This document shows positions 13,915 to 25,800 of a stretch of 64,000 bases of DNA, piece after piece. The position numbers and the translations under genes were made by a program. The notes beneath the pieces were generated by a model. The model saw only the letters and a list, made by a program, of their open reading frames with translations. It made no database searches and was not told the DNA's origin. Numbering within the stretch: the first letter of the stretch is position 1; each line of letters opens with the position of its first letter. Origin of the DNA: Effrenium voratum (lineage: Eukaryota; Sar; Dinophyceae; Suessiales; Symbiodiniaceae); assembly GCA_963377175.1 (NCBI GenBank), contig CAUJNA010001013.1:271379-335378 (forward strand), in the 5' to 3' direction.

Positions 13915-14250
13915 AGAGCATCATCATGCATCATGTGAAGAAGGTGGTGACGCCCGTAGTCAAAGCAGTGATCCCAGAGATCTCTGAAGAAGATGAGGAG
14001 GCTGCAAGGGGTTGTCTTTGCGCTTATATAGTTCCTTCACCGCGAGGGCTTCTCATGCTGAATGCAGACTTTATCAGCTGCACAAGGAGCAAGCCCACCT
14101 GATCTCGCGTGACATCACACAGGAAGGGATTCCAGCACCTTCAGGCACATGCTGTTGACCGCGTGCCTTTGTGTGCCCCCAGGGTTCTTGGTAGATGCAG
14201 GAACTGTCAAGTGCACAACAGTCGCCCAGGGCAAATGTCAAGCACCCACG
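13915..14250 (+). CDS. Exon-like cluster of an unknown protein (part 2)
   Basis: I do not recognise this protein. One segment around 13915-14010 reads IIMHHVKKVVTPVVKAVIPE followed by an acidic stretch. A second around 14055-14150 reads LYQLHKEQAHLISRDITQEG. A third near 14188-14240 reads FLVDAGTVKCTTVAQGKC. All are on the + strand in different frames, as exons split by short introns would be. They may belong with the 12.4-12.8 kb segments. No domain is assigned. Confidence 0.3.
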
Positions 14251-14660
14251 CAAAGTTCGACGCGCTGACCTTCATACCTGATGACAATAGGGAGTCTGAA
14301 GAATCGGAGGCACCTGGGTTGCTACTGTACAAGCAAAGGGCAAGCCACATCTGGGGCATTGGTGGAAGTCTGATGTGCAAAATTGATTGCAAACAGCAAT
14401 ATGTCTTTGGCTTGAAGAGGCTGAGTGATGTGGTCAGTCGCTTTCCCAGCCCGAAATCCGGCCAGATTGTCAGCGGTCACGACAAGGTAGATCCTCGCAA
14501 GTTTCCAGCAACAGCCCGCTACTGAGTTGTGGGCGCGGGTGCGTTTTGAGTTTGTTTTGTGCGTCCAGCATTTGGTCCACGCAGGGCAGTTCATCCATAT
14601 ATGTAATATTATACATGATGTTTGCTTGTGTTGCCTCGTTGTGCTTGGCTTGAATGCTTG

Positions 14661-14730
14661 TCGTTGTTCTCCCCTTTTCTCCCCTGTTCTCCTCTGTTCT
14701 CCTCTGTTCTCCTTTGTTCTCCTCTGTTCT
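14661..14730. repeat. 10-bp minisatellite (CTCCTCTGTT)
   Basis: Seven head-to-tail ten-base units, variants of TCTCCTCTGT. Confidence 0.85.
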
Positions 14731-15044
14731 GTCTCTGCCTCTGCCCGTCTGTCTCTGTCTATCTGTCTGTCCCCGCCCTCTCCTCTGAGGAAGTGTGAAG
14801 TGTGCTAGACGTGGCTGTTTGGGCACGGTCTGTGCACACAGCGGCAGCCCCTGTGGCTTGAGCAGGCTAGTTGGGTTGTTTTTTCGATCTATCCAGCCAT
14901 GCTTCATCGCGCGTCTTCATTTGTTCAGCTTCAGTGACCCATCTTGCCTTTTATTAGGCTGATGCGGGCGATTTCTTTTCATGTTTTTGCTCATTATTTT
15001 CATCATTACGTTGTTGACCAACGCTTGGCAGGCAGCTAGAGTCT

Positions 15045-15260
15045 GTCTTGTCGGTCTTGTCTTGTGTCGTCTCGTCTCGCCTTGTCTTGCCTTGTCTCGT
15101 CTCGTTTCGTCTTGTCTCGTCTTGTAAGTCTGGGCTTGTCTTGTCTTGTCTTGTCTTGTCTTGTCTTGTCTTGTCTTGTCTTGTCTTGTCTTGTCTTGTC
15201 TGTCTTGTGTGTCTTGTCTTGTCTTGTCTTGTCCTGTCTTGTCCTTCTTGTGTTATCTTC
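15045..15260. repeat. TCTTG pentanucleotide array
   Basis: Long TCTTG array with occasional CGTCTCGT variants. The leucine/serine/cysteine frames over it are artefacts. Confidence 0.93.
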
Positions 15261-15291
15261 TCTTCTCTGCTCTTGTGCGTCTTGTCCGTCC

Positions 15292-15382
15292 GTCCAGTCA
15301 GTCAGTCAGTCAGTCAGTCAGTCAGTCAGTCAGTCAGTCAGTCAGTCAGTCAGTCAGTCAGTCAGTCAGTCAGTCAGTCAGA
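15292..15382. repeat. GTCA tetranucleotide array
   Basis: About 21 uninterrupted copies of GTCA, close to pure. Confidence 0.95.
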
Positions 15383-17860
15383 GTCTCAGAGTCTCAGAGT
15401 CTGTCTGAGTCTGTCTGAGTTCTTTCATTTGATTTGGTTCGATTTAGTTCTGATTTAGTTTTGGTTGGGGGTTTCTTTGGTCTTGACCGGTTGGATGTGT
15501 CACTGGCTTGATGAGGTTCTGGCTTGGTTGACTCAAGCCATGCCCAAATGCACTTCAGTACGCTACCCCGAAACAAGCCCTTCCCCATCACCGCTGAATA
15601 AAGACCATTCTCCAGCCCAAAATGCTACCAGGTGTTGCATGGGAGAACGAGAAAGAGACCCTGACCAAAGCAGACACCAACCTATTCATTTGGTAGGAGT
15701 CAAGCAGCGTGTTGAGCCAGCGCACAAATGACGACTTTCTCAATGTAGGGTTGAAAGCGCGGGAAGCAAGGTCTTTCGCCTCGCCGGGGCCTGAATTTGA
15801 GAATGGTCATCGCGCAATGAGCACCTGGACTTCATGCTGACTCTTGCGTGGCCAGGCAACACTGCTGATGGTTTCTTTGTGGACTGTGGGACTGATGGTT
15901 CCATTTGGTGCCCCGCAGAGCTGTTTTCCAGTCTAGCAGGCACGCGTCGCCCCTCAGGTGTTCTCCGGGAGTTCATGACAAAACCTTTGGTGATTGACTT
16001 TCAACTTGGTGGAAGCGAAAAGGCGCTCGGGTGTTCGTTTCCATCGCCCCCGTTGTTTTGAGGGCGAGTGTGAGGAGATTTCGTGCGCCCTGTTCCCGGC
16101 AGGGTGGGGAGGAGGAGGTTCAGGCTGGAGCGCATTGCGGCTGTTTTGCCCTGTGTTGCCTGACGCAGCTTGCGCAATTCAATTTGCTGAGGCAGTTGTG
16201 GGCACCAAGCCTGACGGATTGCCGGAGTTGATCCCGGTGGCTAGAAAGCGAGAGGAGCTCTTGCGTTCGCTGCAAGCTTTCTATTTCTTCTATTACCAAA
16301 ACCATACTGGCAGGATTTGCAACAGGCCCTTCAAGTACACCGCATCAAGGTAAAGTGGCCGTTCAAGTCCGGTTTTTCGCCTAGAACGCTGAGCAGTGAC
16401 CAGCCGGAGCCTCATACCAGCCACTTGTGTGTTATGAAGGCAGAAAGTGGTGATGTAGGGTGGGCTAGCGTGTTTATCCCAAGATCGAACGGATTCGCCA
16501 AAGTGAAAGCAGAGCAAAACGTGACACATTGACAAACGACACACACATCCTCACACGCACGCAAACGCGCAAAAGAAGCGCAAACACATACACAAACAAA
16601 ACACACACACAGACACAACTGGCAATTACATACAAACAAACACAGAGAAACACAGACACACACACAAATACACGCAAGCACACACACACACACCGCCGAC
16701 AGACGAACTAGGGGGAGGTGGTGGCTAGCATGATCTCCTCCAGCCCCCCCCCCTTTAGGTTTCATTTTCAATTCCCTTATAATCCTCACGATTTTCTCAA
16801 ATTCCATTTTTTTGAAAATTGAATCAAAGGAGCAGAAAGGCGAGGTGGACAAAATCCGCAGCCAACACACTGCCAGAACTGTTTGTGCGCGAGAGGAATA
16901 TATTGCGGACGGGCTATGCCGCATTACCCAAGCCAACCGTCGTCGTCGAGTTGGTCAACATACCGTATAACGAAAATATACAAAGAAACATCAGGGGTGC
17001 CGGTGCCGGGCCGCGTGCAGCAAGCCATTCGGTCTCGCGTACACAGCCAACTAGGCCCTTTTTGAACGGGCTGGGCCAGAACCAAATCCCGGGTCATTCA
17101 GCGGAATAGAAGGCCAGTGCGTGGCTGCCTGGCAAGAAAAATGGTCAGCTTCTGTCAAAGGGAGCTGGCTGCCTGGAATAGGTCACGCCGCTTTTGGGAT
17201 TTGGCATCAGGTTGACCCAAGGTGCGATGGCTTCCTCACAAAAGCATGTGCGCCACTTTGATCAGATTCAGCTTCCGTCAAATTTGTAAATGGAGCAGGT
17301 CGCGCATCATTTAACGAAAAGTGGCCTTGCTTGCACTTTGCCATGCTTGCACTTTGCGCTTGTGGATCCTTTTCAATCAGCACAGCTGTGTCTTTGGTTC
17401 TTTCTGTTTTCTCCTTTGGGACTTGAACAGTTCGCCACAAAAAGCTTGCTGTCCGGGCACTCTTTTTTTGGCGAAAGATGCAGAACCTGACCGAAAAGCA
17501 TGTGCGACACTTTGCAAAGCCTCGCAGGGCTTCTCGCGCTGCCAGTGTTTGGGCAGAAGCTGGCGCCAAATCTAAAAAAAAACAGTGGCCTCATTCCGCT
17601 CATTCCGACTCAACGGCGGAATGAGGCGGAAAGGCGCCAAGTCTGACCTCGACGGAAACTATTTCCAAATCGGACCAAAGCTGACGCGCAAACAGAGGCT
17701 GATGCAGACACACAGGCAGATAGTCACACTTACGCGTACAGACACAAACACTTAAGCAAGCACCAGAAGACCAAGCACACATACACAAGCGTTTAGCAAT
17801 GGCAGGTCTCTGAGCCAATCGCACGTGGCATGCTAGCACATTGGTTGAAGCTTCGCTATG
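15383..17860. other. No assignable gene; CA-rich tract inside
   Basis: Mixed sequence with a CA-rich tract at about 16521-16701. Exon-like frames near 15840-15990 (TLAWPGNTADGFFVDCGTDG) and 16170-16290 (VVGTKPDGLPELIPVARKRE) read well but have no recognised family and no firm splice borders. Confidence 0.4.
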
Positions 17861-17866
17861 CTGTAG

Positions 17867-17961
17867 GTCTGGGACGTTGCTGGTTGCAGCGGATGATCTT
17901 GGCGTCTATGCTGGCCAAGTGATCAGGGAGGCGCCAAAGTGTGATCAAATCCTCCGATTTC
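17867..17961 (+). CDS. Probable exon of an unknown protein
   Basis: Reads LLVAADDLGVYAGQVIREAP. It begins after GTAG and ends at a canonical donor, ATTTC|GTGAGTGC. The composition is protein-like, and the pattern resembles a beta-propeller blade, but that is only an impression. It is followed by a 260-bp TGCG/TG array that would lie in the next intron, then by other exon-like segments on the same strand. Confidence 0.4.
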
Positions 17962-18125
17962 GTGAGTGCCCCTTTGTAGCAACTCATTGCATCGTACGTG
18001 TTTGACGTTTACATGCTTAATATCCAAATGACCGCAGCTGGATTGTTCTCGAAAAAACAGAAATAACCAAAAAAACAAAAACAGCACTCCTTTGCATCCT
18101 GAAAGTTGATGCGCGCACACTTGCG

Positions 18126-18380
<255 letters not shown>

Positions 18381-18548
18381 GCACGGGTGCCTTTCGGTTT
18401 ATTGGAGGCTGGTCGAGACGAAGTACACTTCCGACGCGTCCCACCATGTGTTGCTTTGGAAGGTCAAGCAATACAGGACAGCTTGTGCTTTGCAGTGACA
18501 GCTTTTGCTTGCTCACTTCACTTGCCTTGTGTACCAACTGCTGCGCAG

Positions 18549-19308
18549 GATGTCAGCGTGGCGTGTGGGCCGGATTTCCGCTGCAGGGTTCTGGTACTGC
18601 ACGCAAAGGCGCCATGCTGCCAGTGTGCGTAATTTTGGCTTACAGAATATTGAATCAGCATCGGCGGCAAAAGATAATTTGTGAAGTCCATGCAGGGACA
18701 CAGACTGGCAGAATGCCCAGTGGGTGAGAACTTTGCAGACTCGCGTGCTCAACGAGGACGCGGATGATATGTTGTGTCATGTTTTGCAATCAATCGCACG
18801 TCGTTCGATGCTTGGAAAGGGCACTTCGTGTTGCGTTGATTCCTGGAGGTTACAGGACAGTTGCCAACGTTGCTGCCTTGCCAAGTTCCGAGCCAAAGCA
18901 ATGGGAGATTCCGGACACGTGGCTACATACGCATTCCAAATTTCATCGTGGGCGCGAAACCATAAAGGCGGAGAGTTTAAAGTATGTTCGTTGAAAGGGC
19001 TGTGCAGAGTGCAGCATTTTCCAGCAAAGCACGCAATGCAGTGTTGTATTTGGAGGCTCTGGCAATCAATGGCAATTGCATGGGAGACTTCAAGCCTCAG
19101 TACGTGGGCTGCGTGGTTGTTGGCACATCTGAAGGCAGGGCACGATGAGCAGTGACTGTCTGACAGGGTTTGACAATGACTCACAGGTCGCATCGTCGAG
19201 CTTCGCCGCACTGGGAACGCGACCCGCACGCTGGTGCCCGAAAGGGCTATGGAGCAGCGCAATGAGGCGGGGGCGCTGCCTGAGAAGGCACAAAGTGATA
19301 AAGTTTCT
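18549..19308 (+). CDS. Probable exon cluster of an unknown protein
   Basis: I cannot name this protein. Segments that read as coding are: about 18549-18625 (DVSVACGPDFRCRVLVLHAK); about 18735-18805 (TRVLNEDADDMLCHVLQSIA); about 18821-18985 (IPGGYRTVANVAALPSSEP, ending near AAA|GTATGT); about 19015-19130 (NAVLYLEALAINGNCMGDFK, then YVGCVVVGTSEG before a possible GC donor); and about 19190-19305 after ACAG (GRIVELRRTGNATRTLVPER). The last two join plausibly. Strand and spacing fit one gene with the exon at 17867-17961. Borders and frame joins are not all consistent. Confidence 0.4.
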
Positions 19309-21088
19309 TGATGCTTTGTGTCCCAGGCTCTCACTGCTGGCTCTCTGCACTTTTCCTCCAAGGGGTATGTCATGGCCTTGCGTCGCAGCTCTCACAGATT
19401 GCAAACGCTCCAGGCAAGGGGCTTGAGCTGGTATCAAGGCATCTAGTTCATGGGCATCGCACCGTGCATCGCGCCAGGCGTTCAGCGCCAAGGGAGGAAC
19501 TCATGCTGGCGAGTGTGATGCTCAGCTGCTTGCACTCAGCAGAGCAGAACAGCCTCTCTGAGAGGTGGCGCTTGCCACAGAATATTCATTGGCTCACGCT
19601 GGGTGGAGGCCGGACGGAATTGGTTTATCATGGCTATGCACTTTCCTGCGCATGGAACCTGGTGGGAGGCGAAGAGAAGTTGTACGGCTTCGGTTTGCGA
19701 GAAGGTTTGTGCCTGGTGATATCATGCAGCTCTGTGCTCCCGTAAATCTGACCCAGGCGTCCCGGAGCTGTATGAGGTTATGCTGCCAGATACACTGAAA
19801 AGACAGGCGGAAACTCGCAATGCCAGCGTCAACTTGTGCATTTGCACGAGACTGCATTTGGGTTTCATTATGACGGGGAACAACATGTTGGCTCAACGCC
19901 CAGCAATTGCCCGTGGATTTTCAAGTATGTTTTACAATCCACTCACCTTCCCGACTTCGGGCATTGCTCGCCAGTTGACCCAACATGTTTTCCTTTTAGG
20001 GGGGGGGGTAGGGGGGGATGATCAGCCTCGGTTTCCCTGGGTTTTTGTGTGTGTGGGTGTGTGTGTTTGCGCTTGCTTGCTTGTTTGTTTGTTTGTTTGT
20101 TTGTTTGTCTGACACCCTGACCTTCAAGCAATCATGCTATTTGAGAACCATTTGGGCTCACTTTCTATTTGGGGGCCATGCACCTACAGTGAAATGACCT
20201 TGCGGCAGTGTATAACCAGAGACGCCCAGAGATATACATCAACCCAGCTGATTCCATCAGGTTGTTCCGAAACAGACCCAGGGCCACTGAGACTGCTACC
20301 ACAATGGGTATCTCCTCCTCAGGGATTGGGTGCCTGCAATTGTTGCACGCAGTCCAAGCAGTCGTCTAGCCAAAACAGACATGTTGCTGCGTCAGGCATG
20401 CTTCAGCTGCTGCCTGCATCCTGCTTGCCCCAGTGGATGTATCTGTACAACTCCACAGGAACAGTAACTTCAGTTCACATAGACCTAGCAAGTAAGCATC
20501 CACCTGAAATATGCTGGTAAACCACAGTTGTCACACAGCTGCTTCACTGCAAGGACATGGCTTCCGAGCGATCCGAAAACAAAATCAACGGGCAATTGCT
20601 GGGCGTAAAGCCAACATGTTGGTGTTCGCCTCCGCAAAGTTCCGCGGCGGGCTTCAAAAGCTCGGCGAACGTCTTGTGTAAGGGCCTTTGGTCATGGAAA
20701 CTGCGGGCAATCGCGCATACTGGTCATATCTAAGCATAGAACAAATCCAGGCTTTGCCATTTTGAGTCTTTCCACGGTAAGCCAAATCTCCGGCAATGTT
20801 TGACGTAAGATTCGCGGAAGTTTCGCGGAGGCCAGACTGCATACGTGTATGTGGTAAAGGGAAAACCACCAGTTTTGACACACCCACGTGGCTTCCCACA
20901 TGGGCGTACTACGCTTGTAGCGAAAAGCTTCTGCATAGACCGAAGTCTACTTTGTGTACGTTGCTGCCTGTACTATCTCGCGCTGAAAATAGCAATGTTC
21001 CAGCCTGAGGCGACAAAGTGGATTTTGCGCACTTTACTTGTACTGCAAGAGCCCCAAAGGTAAAACATTTTGAAGGCGGGGCACCCAG
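19309..21088. other. No assignable gene upstream of the retrotransposon
   Basis: Contains a G run and a TTTG array at about 19999-20108. Exon-like frames near 19800-19925 (LVHLHETAFGFHYDGEQHV) may continue the 17.9-19.3 kb gene, but this is not certain. Confidence 0.4.
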
Positions 21089-21139
21089 CGTCTCCGAGAA
21101 TTTATTTCGCATTGGTTACCCCAAAATGTAGACTTTGTT
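21089..21139. repeat. 51-bp direct repeat flanking the retrotransposon, left copy
   Basis: Begins CGTCTCCGAGAATTTATTTC and matches 28076-28126 with one difference (A/T). It abuts the 5' end of the A1 repeat, overlapping the shared TGTTG core. Confidence 0.9.
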
Positions 21140-21253
21140 GTCTCGGAACAACTTGTTGTGGAGGTAACAATGACATGCCGCCGGGGGGCGGGATGGGATG
21201 AGCAACCGTGGCCGTTTTGGATGGAGCGGCCCGGTTGCCAAATCATTCTGAAA
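21136..21253 (+). repeat. Retrotransposon repeat A1
   Basis: 118 bp, identical by eye to A2 at 27760-27877. It contains a GC-rich segment and ends CCAAATCATTCTGAAA. The likely gag start codon (21208) lies inside it. Confidence 0.9.
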
Positions 21254-22811
21254 GCCATGGAGTGCCGGTCCTTCTGACCACTTGGAGGGTGCTGGCACTT
21301 GGCATGGGAGATCCAGTTGCAGATGAGCTGCAAGCATTGACAACAATTGGGCAGATCTTCGATCATCTGAGTATCCAGGGCGAGGCGAACAATCGCTTCA
21401 CAGTCAGAGGATCGTTATGTGCATACTGGGATGTGGAAGAAAGTGCACGCCCAGCCATACTGGCCATGTTGACGGAGGCAGACATGAGTCAAATTTGAGC
21501 AGCATGGACAATCGCGCAGGTGCAGGTAGCGGCTGATGGCACGCGAACAGAGGTTGGCCGCGCGCCCACTGTGCGAGAGCTTGGGGCCGCAAGATACGCT
21601 GCCAGGTTGTGTCGGCTGCGTTTGGGCACAGAAGTAGCAACAGTAGCCGGCACGGCAAGCGCAGCATCGCCGGCGCCGGTAACTGGAGGAGACAACCGCA
21701 AGGTCAGGCTCAGCCAGGTGTTGTCCCAAGTCGACGACACTGAAATCGACGTACTGTCAGAGAGCACTTTGCTCCAGATGTATGCGAGATATGAGACTGT
21801 CTTTGGACGTGATTGCAGGCCGCCAATAGATCGGGATCCCACAGCTGAACAAGTGTCAGGAATTCACTCGTTGGTTTCAACAGGGCGAACACCACACTGC
21901 GACTTTGCGGTTTTTGGGCCCCACGGGGCACGCATCATGAAGCGGATCAAATTCCACGGGCTGGTCCAGGACAAGCCAGGGCAGTTGACACGTGCTGAGC
22001 TATACGGCCCTCCAGACTTCTCTTCATGGAAGGCATGCTTTGACACCTATTGCAACGCACTGATCCTGCTCGGAACCGCAAGTCTTGGCCCTTTGACTGC
22101 TTACAGAACCCGGATCGAAAAGCTTCACACGCGATACGGCAATCGGGTGTGGGCGCTGCTGTATCAAGCGGACGTTCGCTGCAGGCTTGAGCATATGCCC
22201 CGCACTAAGATGAGGCTGTTGCAACGCCACCAAGACGCAATTGCTGCAGGAGGCGTGTCAGCTTTCAGCCCCGCAAGCCCTTGGAGTGACGTTTTCACAG
22301 AGGTTGCGGCTGACGACCGCTACTGGAACGATGAGGTCGTGGAACCTGCCCTAATGGTGTTAACTGACAGCGGCAGCTTGAGAGACCTCGTCAGCGGCGA
22401 TGCCAGAACGGGCCGCCAGGGAGTGGATGATGCATCAAGGGGTATTCTTGCAGCGGCCGGCCACAGAGTGACGGGTCCGCACCTGTTAATCCAAAGCCTA
22501 GGAAGCAGAATCGCACTGGCCGCTTGCACGACTTGCACGAAGGGGCCTATCGCTGCAATCGCACAGGATACCAGTTATGCCCGGGATTTCAAGATGACTC
22601 CTGTCCCCACACTGTGTCCGGCAATTGGTGTGGCCAGGACTCTACCAAGGCACACCAGTGCTCACGCTGCCTTGGCTCGCACCCGAGATGCAAATGTCCA
22701 TACACAGACCCGCCAAAAGTTGGATTTGTGACACGAGGCAAAGGTGACAAGGGCCGCGGGCGCGGGCGACAGGGCAACCGAGGCAGAGCAGCAGGGCGGC
22801 CGACGCCCTAC
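21208..22811 (+). pseudogene. gag: Retrotransposon gag, interrupted by a UGA and a frameshift
   Basis: Structural protein of the retrotransposon. The frame opens at ATG 21208 and runs to a single in-frame TGA at 21496-21498. It continues in the same phase from 21499 to past 22430. The reading frame then shifts by one base between about 22431 and 22470 into the phase that carries the C-terminal Cys-rich part (22443-22811). That part has RCNRTGYQLCPGF, then SCPHT, NWC, HQCSRCLGSHPRCKCP: a Cys/His cluster like the zinc knuckles of gag proteins, followed by a Gly/Arg-rich basic tail. The frame ends at TGA 22812-22814 and pol follows in the same phase. The shift and first UGA may be decay; programmed recoding cannot be excluded. 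I have not rejoined the frames here. Confidence 0.75.
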
Positions 22812-22814
22812 TGA

Positions 22815-25800
22815 CTATCGCGCAGCCGTTCGCCGCTGCCAAGTAGCGAGGACAGCGCTACGGCAGCCAGCACGGCAGCCAGCGCGTCAGGCGCAGGCGC
22901 GCGCATTAAGCTGCTATATCTGTTTTCTGGGCCGACCCAAGAGGGCAGTTTGCAAGCGCAGATGCGTCGCCTGGGGGTTCACGTTGTTTGTTGCGATTTG
23001 CAACATGATTCTCCTACCAATCTGCTTGACCAAGATGTTTGGGAGCAGCTTTTCACCCACCGCATCGCCAAAGGTGAATTCGCGGCAATGTTTGCAACCC
23101 CGCCCTGGAAGACATTTTGTGACAGCGATGACGGGTTGAAGCCCCTTAGGGGCCCATGCGTGCCTGACTTGCTTGGCTTTCCTGGCCTCACGCCCATGGA
23201 GAAAGCAAGCGTTCGAGAGGAAACTGCTCTGTCATTGCGAGTGCTGGAAGCTGCGGAGTGGTTTGCGCTGCAAGGTCTTCCATGGGGCATTGGGTTTCCT
23301 GCCAAGAAAGAGGGGCGCCCGAGCTTGTTCGATTTTCCTGAGGCTGTGCGGCTAAAATGCCATTGCGACACACAGCTTATAAGGGTTTCACAATGCCTGT
23401 ATGGATGCCAGTTCAAATGGGACACGGATTTCCTTGCGAATTTTCAGCGGATTGGCTCTCCAGGGTTGTGCAATCATCCGCCGCGATGGTGGAAGATACC
23501 CTGGAGTGGGGAAGCTGCCTGGGGGCCTCACCCTCCACTGAAGGGATGCCAGGTAGCATTACCTGCAGAGGAATGGCGCCCGCACATGAAAGAAAAGCTT
23601 GAGCCGGAAGGGCCACTCCTTTTCCGATCATTAGTTCGTTTTCCTGCAGCATTGAATGTCAGCCTTGCGGATGCTTTCGCATCTGCGTGTCGGCAAGGAC
23701 TGAAAGCTGCAGGCGTGCTTCATCAGGCAGCAGAAGAGCAGAACAAAAGAGTTTTGCAGGATGATTTGGACTTTTGTAAGCTCCCGAAGACACGCAGATT
23801 GGGCAGAGCGCCAACCAACCCCACAGCTGAGCCACATGTCGGGGGCTTGCGGCGCACCTTCGAGTCAGTTGAGGCTGTTCCAGGACTCGTCAATCTTGGT
23901 GTTCAGATCCGGAATTTTCTGGACTCATGCCTTGACAAGAATCCCGAGCTAGAAGATCGCCTGCTAGCTAGCTTGGGCAAGCCCAAGGGCGCTTTTCTGA
24001 CACCCGCAGCTTGGTTGGATGATGTTCGTTGTGGTCTTGTCAGCATTTTGCTGAGAGCTGTGGGGGAGTCTGCTTGCCCGGAGAAAATCAAATCCTTGAC
24101 AGGACCCGTCTCGAATCGGCACTGTCAGACAGATCTCCGGGCGGGAATCTTCGACCTTTGGGCTAGAGCTGCGCAGGATCCTGGTGCCAAAATTGTGCCG
24201 TGGCTCACGGATGGAGCGCCTGGGGGCATTTTGTTGCACCCAGAGCTCGATGGACTCTTCCCAAAAGTCACAGAAGAGGAAGAGTTTGAGCGCCTAGACC
24301 CGGAGGGTTTATGGACGGATTTGGACCAATTTGCAAACTATGAAGGGATCGAAAGCAACGAAGCTGCGCGCGAGACAATTCAAGGCTACGCCGATGCTGG
24401 TTTTCTAAAAGTCTGCGATTCGCTTGATGAATGCCGCAAGCATCTTGGTGCAGAGCCGGTGGTGTCCAAATTGGGGTGCATCACAAAGGTGAAGACACTT
24501 CAAGGGGGCTCGCGCGTGACCAAGCATCGCATCATTCTTGACGAGAAAAGGTCACTGGTTACTGCTAGCACTTCACGGAGATATAAGTCTGTGCTGCCGC
24601 GAGCTACAGATGTTGTGTGGGACGCGTTGGAATTGCAGTCTGACGCCCTTCCTGGCGAAATCACGACGTTGCTGGTGGCAGACGTGGAAAATGCATTCTG
24701 GCTCCTGCCGCTGGCGCCGTCAGAGCGCAGATTCTTCGTGGCCAAATTGCGTGGCAAGTATTTTGTCTTCCTTCGCACGGCGCAGGGTTCCAGATCTGCG
24801 CCTTTGACTTTTGCTGCAGTGATGGCGCTCTCAGCGCGACTGGTGCAATCTGTCTTGCTGCGGGACAGGCTGTCGCGCCGTCATCCCCAAGAAGGCCGCT
24901 TGGAGGTGTATGTGGATGACCCCATCGCTGTTCTTTCAGGCACGCCAAGCAAAGTCAGACGGCTGGCGTCTCTGGTCTTGGTGACATGGATGGTTTTGGG
25001 ATTTCCGCTGGCTCTTCACAAAGCTTGCTTTGGGTCGTGTGTTGTCTGGGTGGGCGTCCAGATTTCTGTTTCGTCTGATCAAGTCGAAGTTCAGGTTCCC
25101 CAGGACAAAATTGAGGACCTGATGAACATTTGCGCTGACAGTGGCCGAAGCAACGTTCTGACAGTCAAAGCGTTGCGCTCTCTTGCGGGAAAGGTCAACA
25201 ATGTGGCCACTGTCTTATTCACATGGCGCCCATTTGCGGCGCAATTGTTTGCCGCGCTGCGGACTGCAGGGCAATTTGGAGCGCCGCAGCACTGCATTTG
25301 GACCAAGCAAGTGCACACCGCGCTCTCGTGGCTGCTAGCCTTCCTTGCTCGCCAGCAGGGCACCTTGCGTCGAGTCTGGCTTTTAGAAGCGTTCGTGGCG
25401 CGTGCTGACCGAATTCAGATTACGTGGGATGCCTCACCTTTCGGCTTTGGAGCCACTCTCGCTGTCAATGGTAAGTTGGTCACTTACTTGCATGACACAG
25501 TGCAGGATTTCGAAAGAAACCTCCTTAGCATCCGTGTCGGCAACTCTGACGCTCAGCAAACCATGGAGGCATTAGCTGGGCTAGTTGCGCTGCGGGCATG
25601 GCAAAGCCAGTGGAAACACGCCCGCGCAGCGCTGTGTCTCAGAGCGGATAACATGGGATCCTTAGCACTCTTTTCCAAACTTGACAGCATGTCACCCGCG
25701 CTTTCCCTCATTGCAAGGGAGTTTGCGTTGGACTTGAGTGATGCTGCATTTGCTCCACGTGAGGCTTGGCATCTCCCGGGGGTTTTGAATGTCACTTGCG

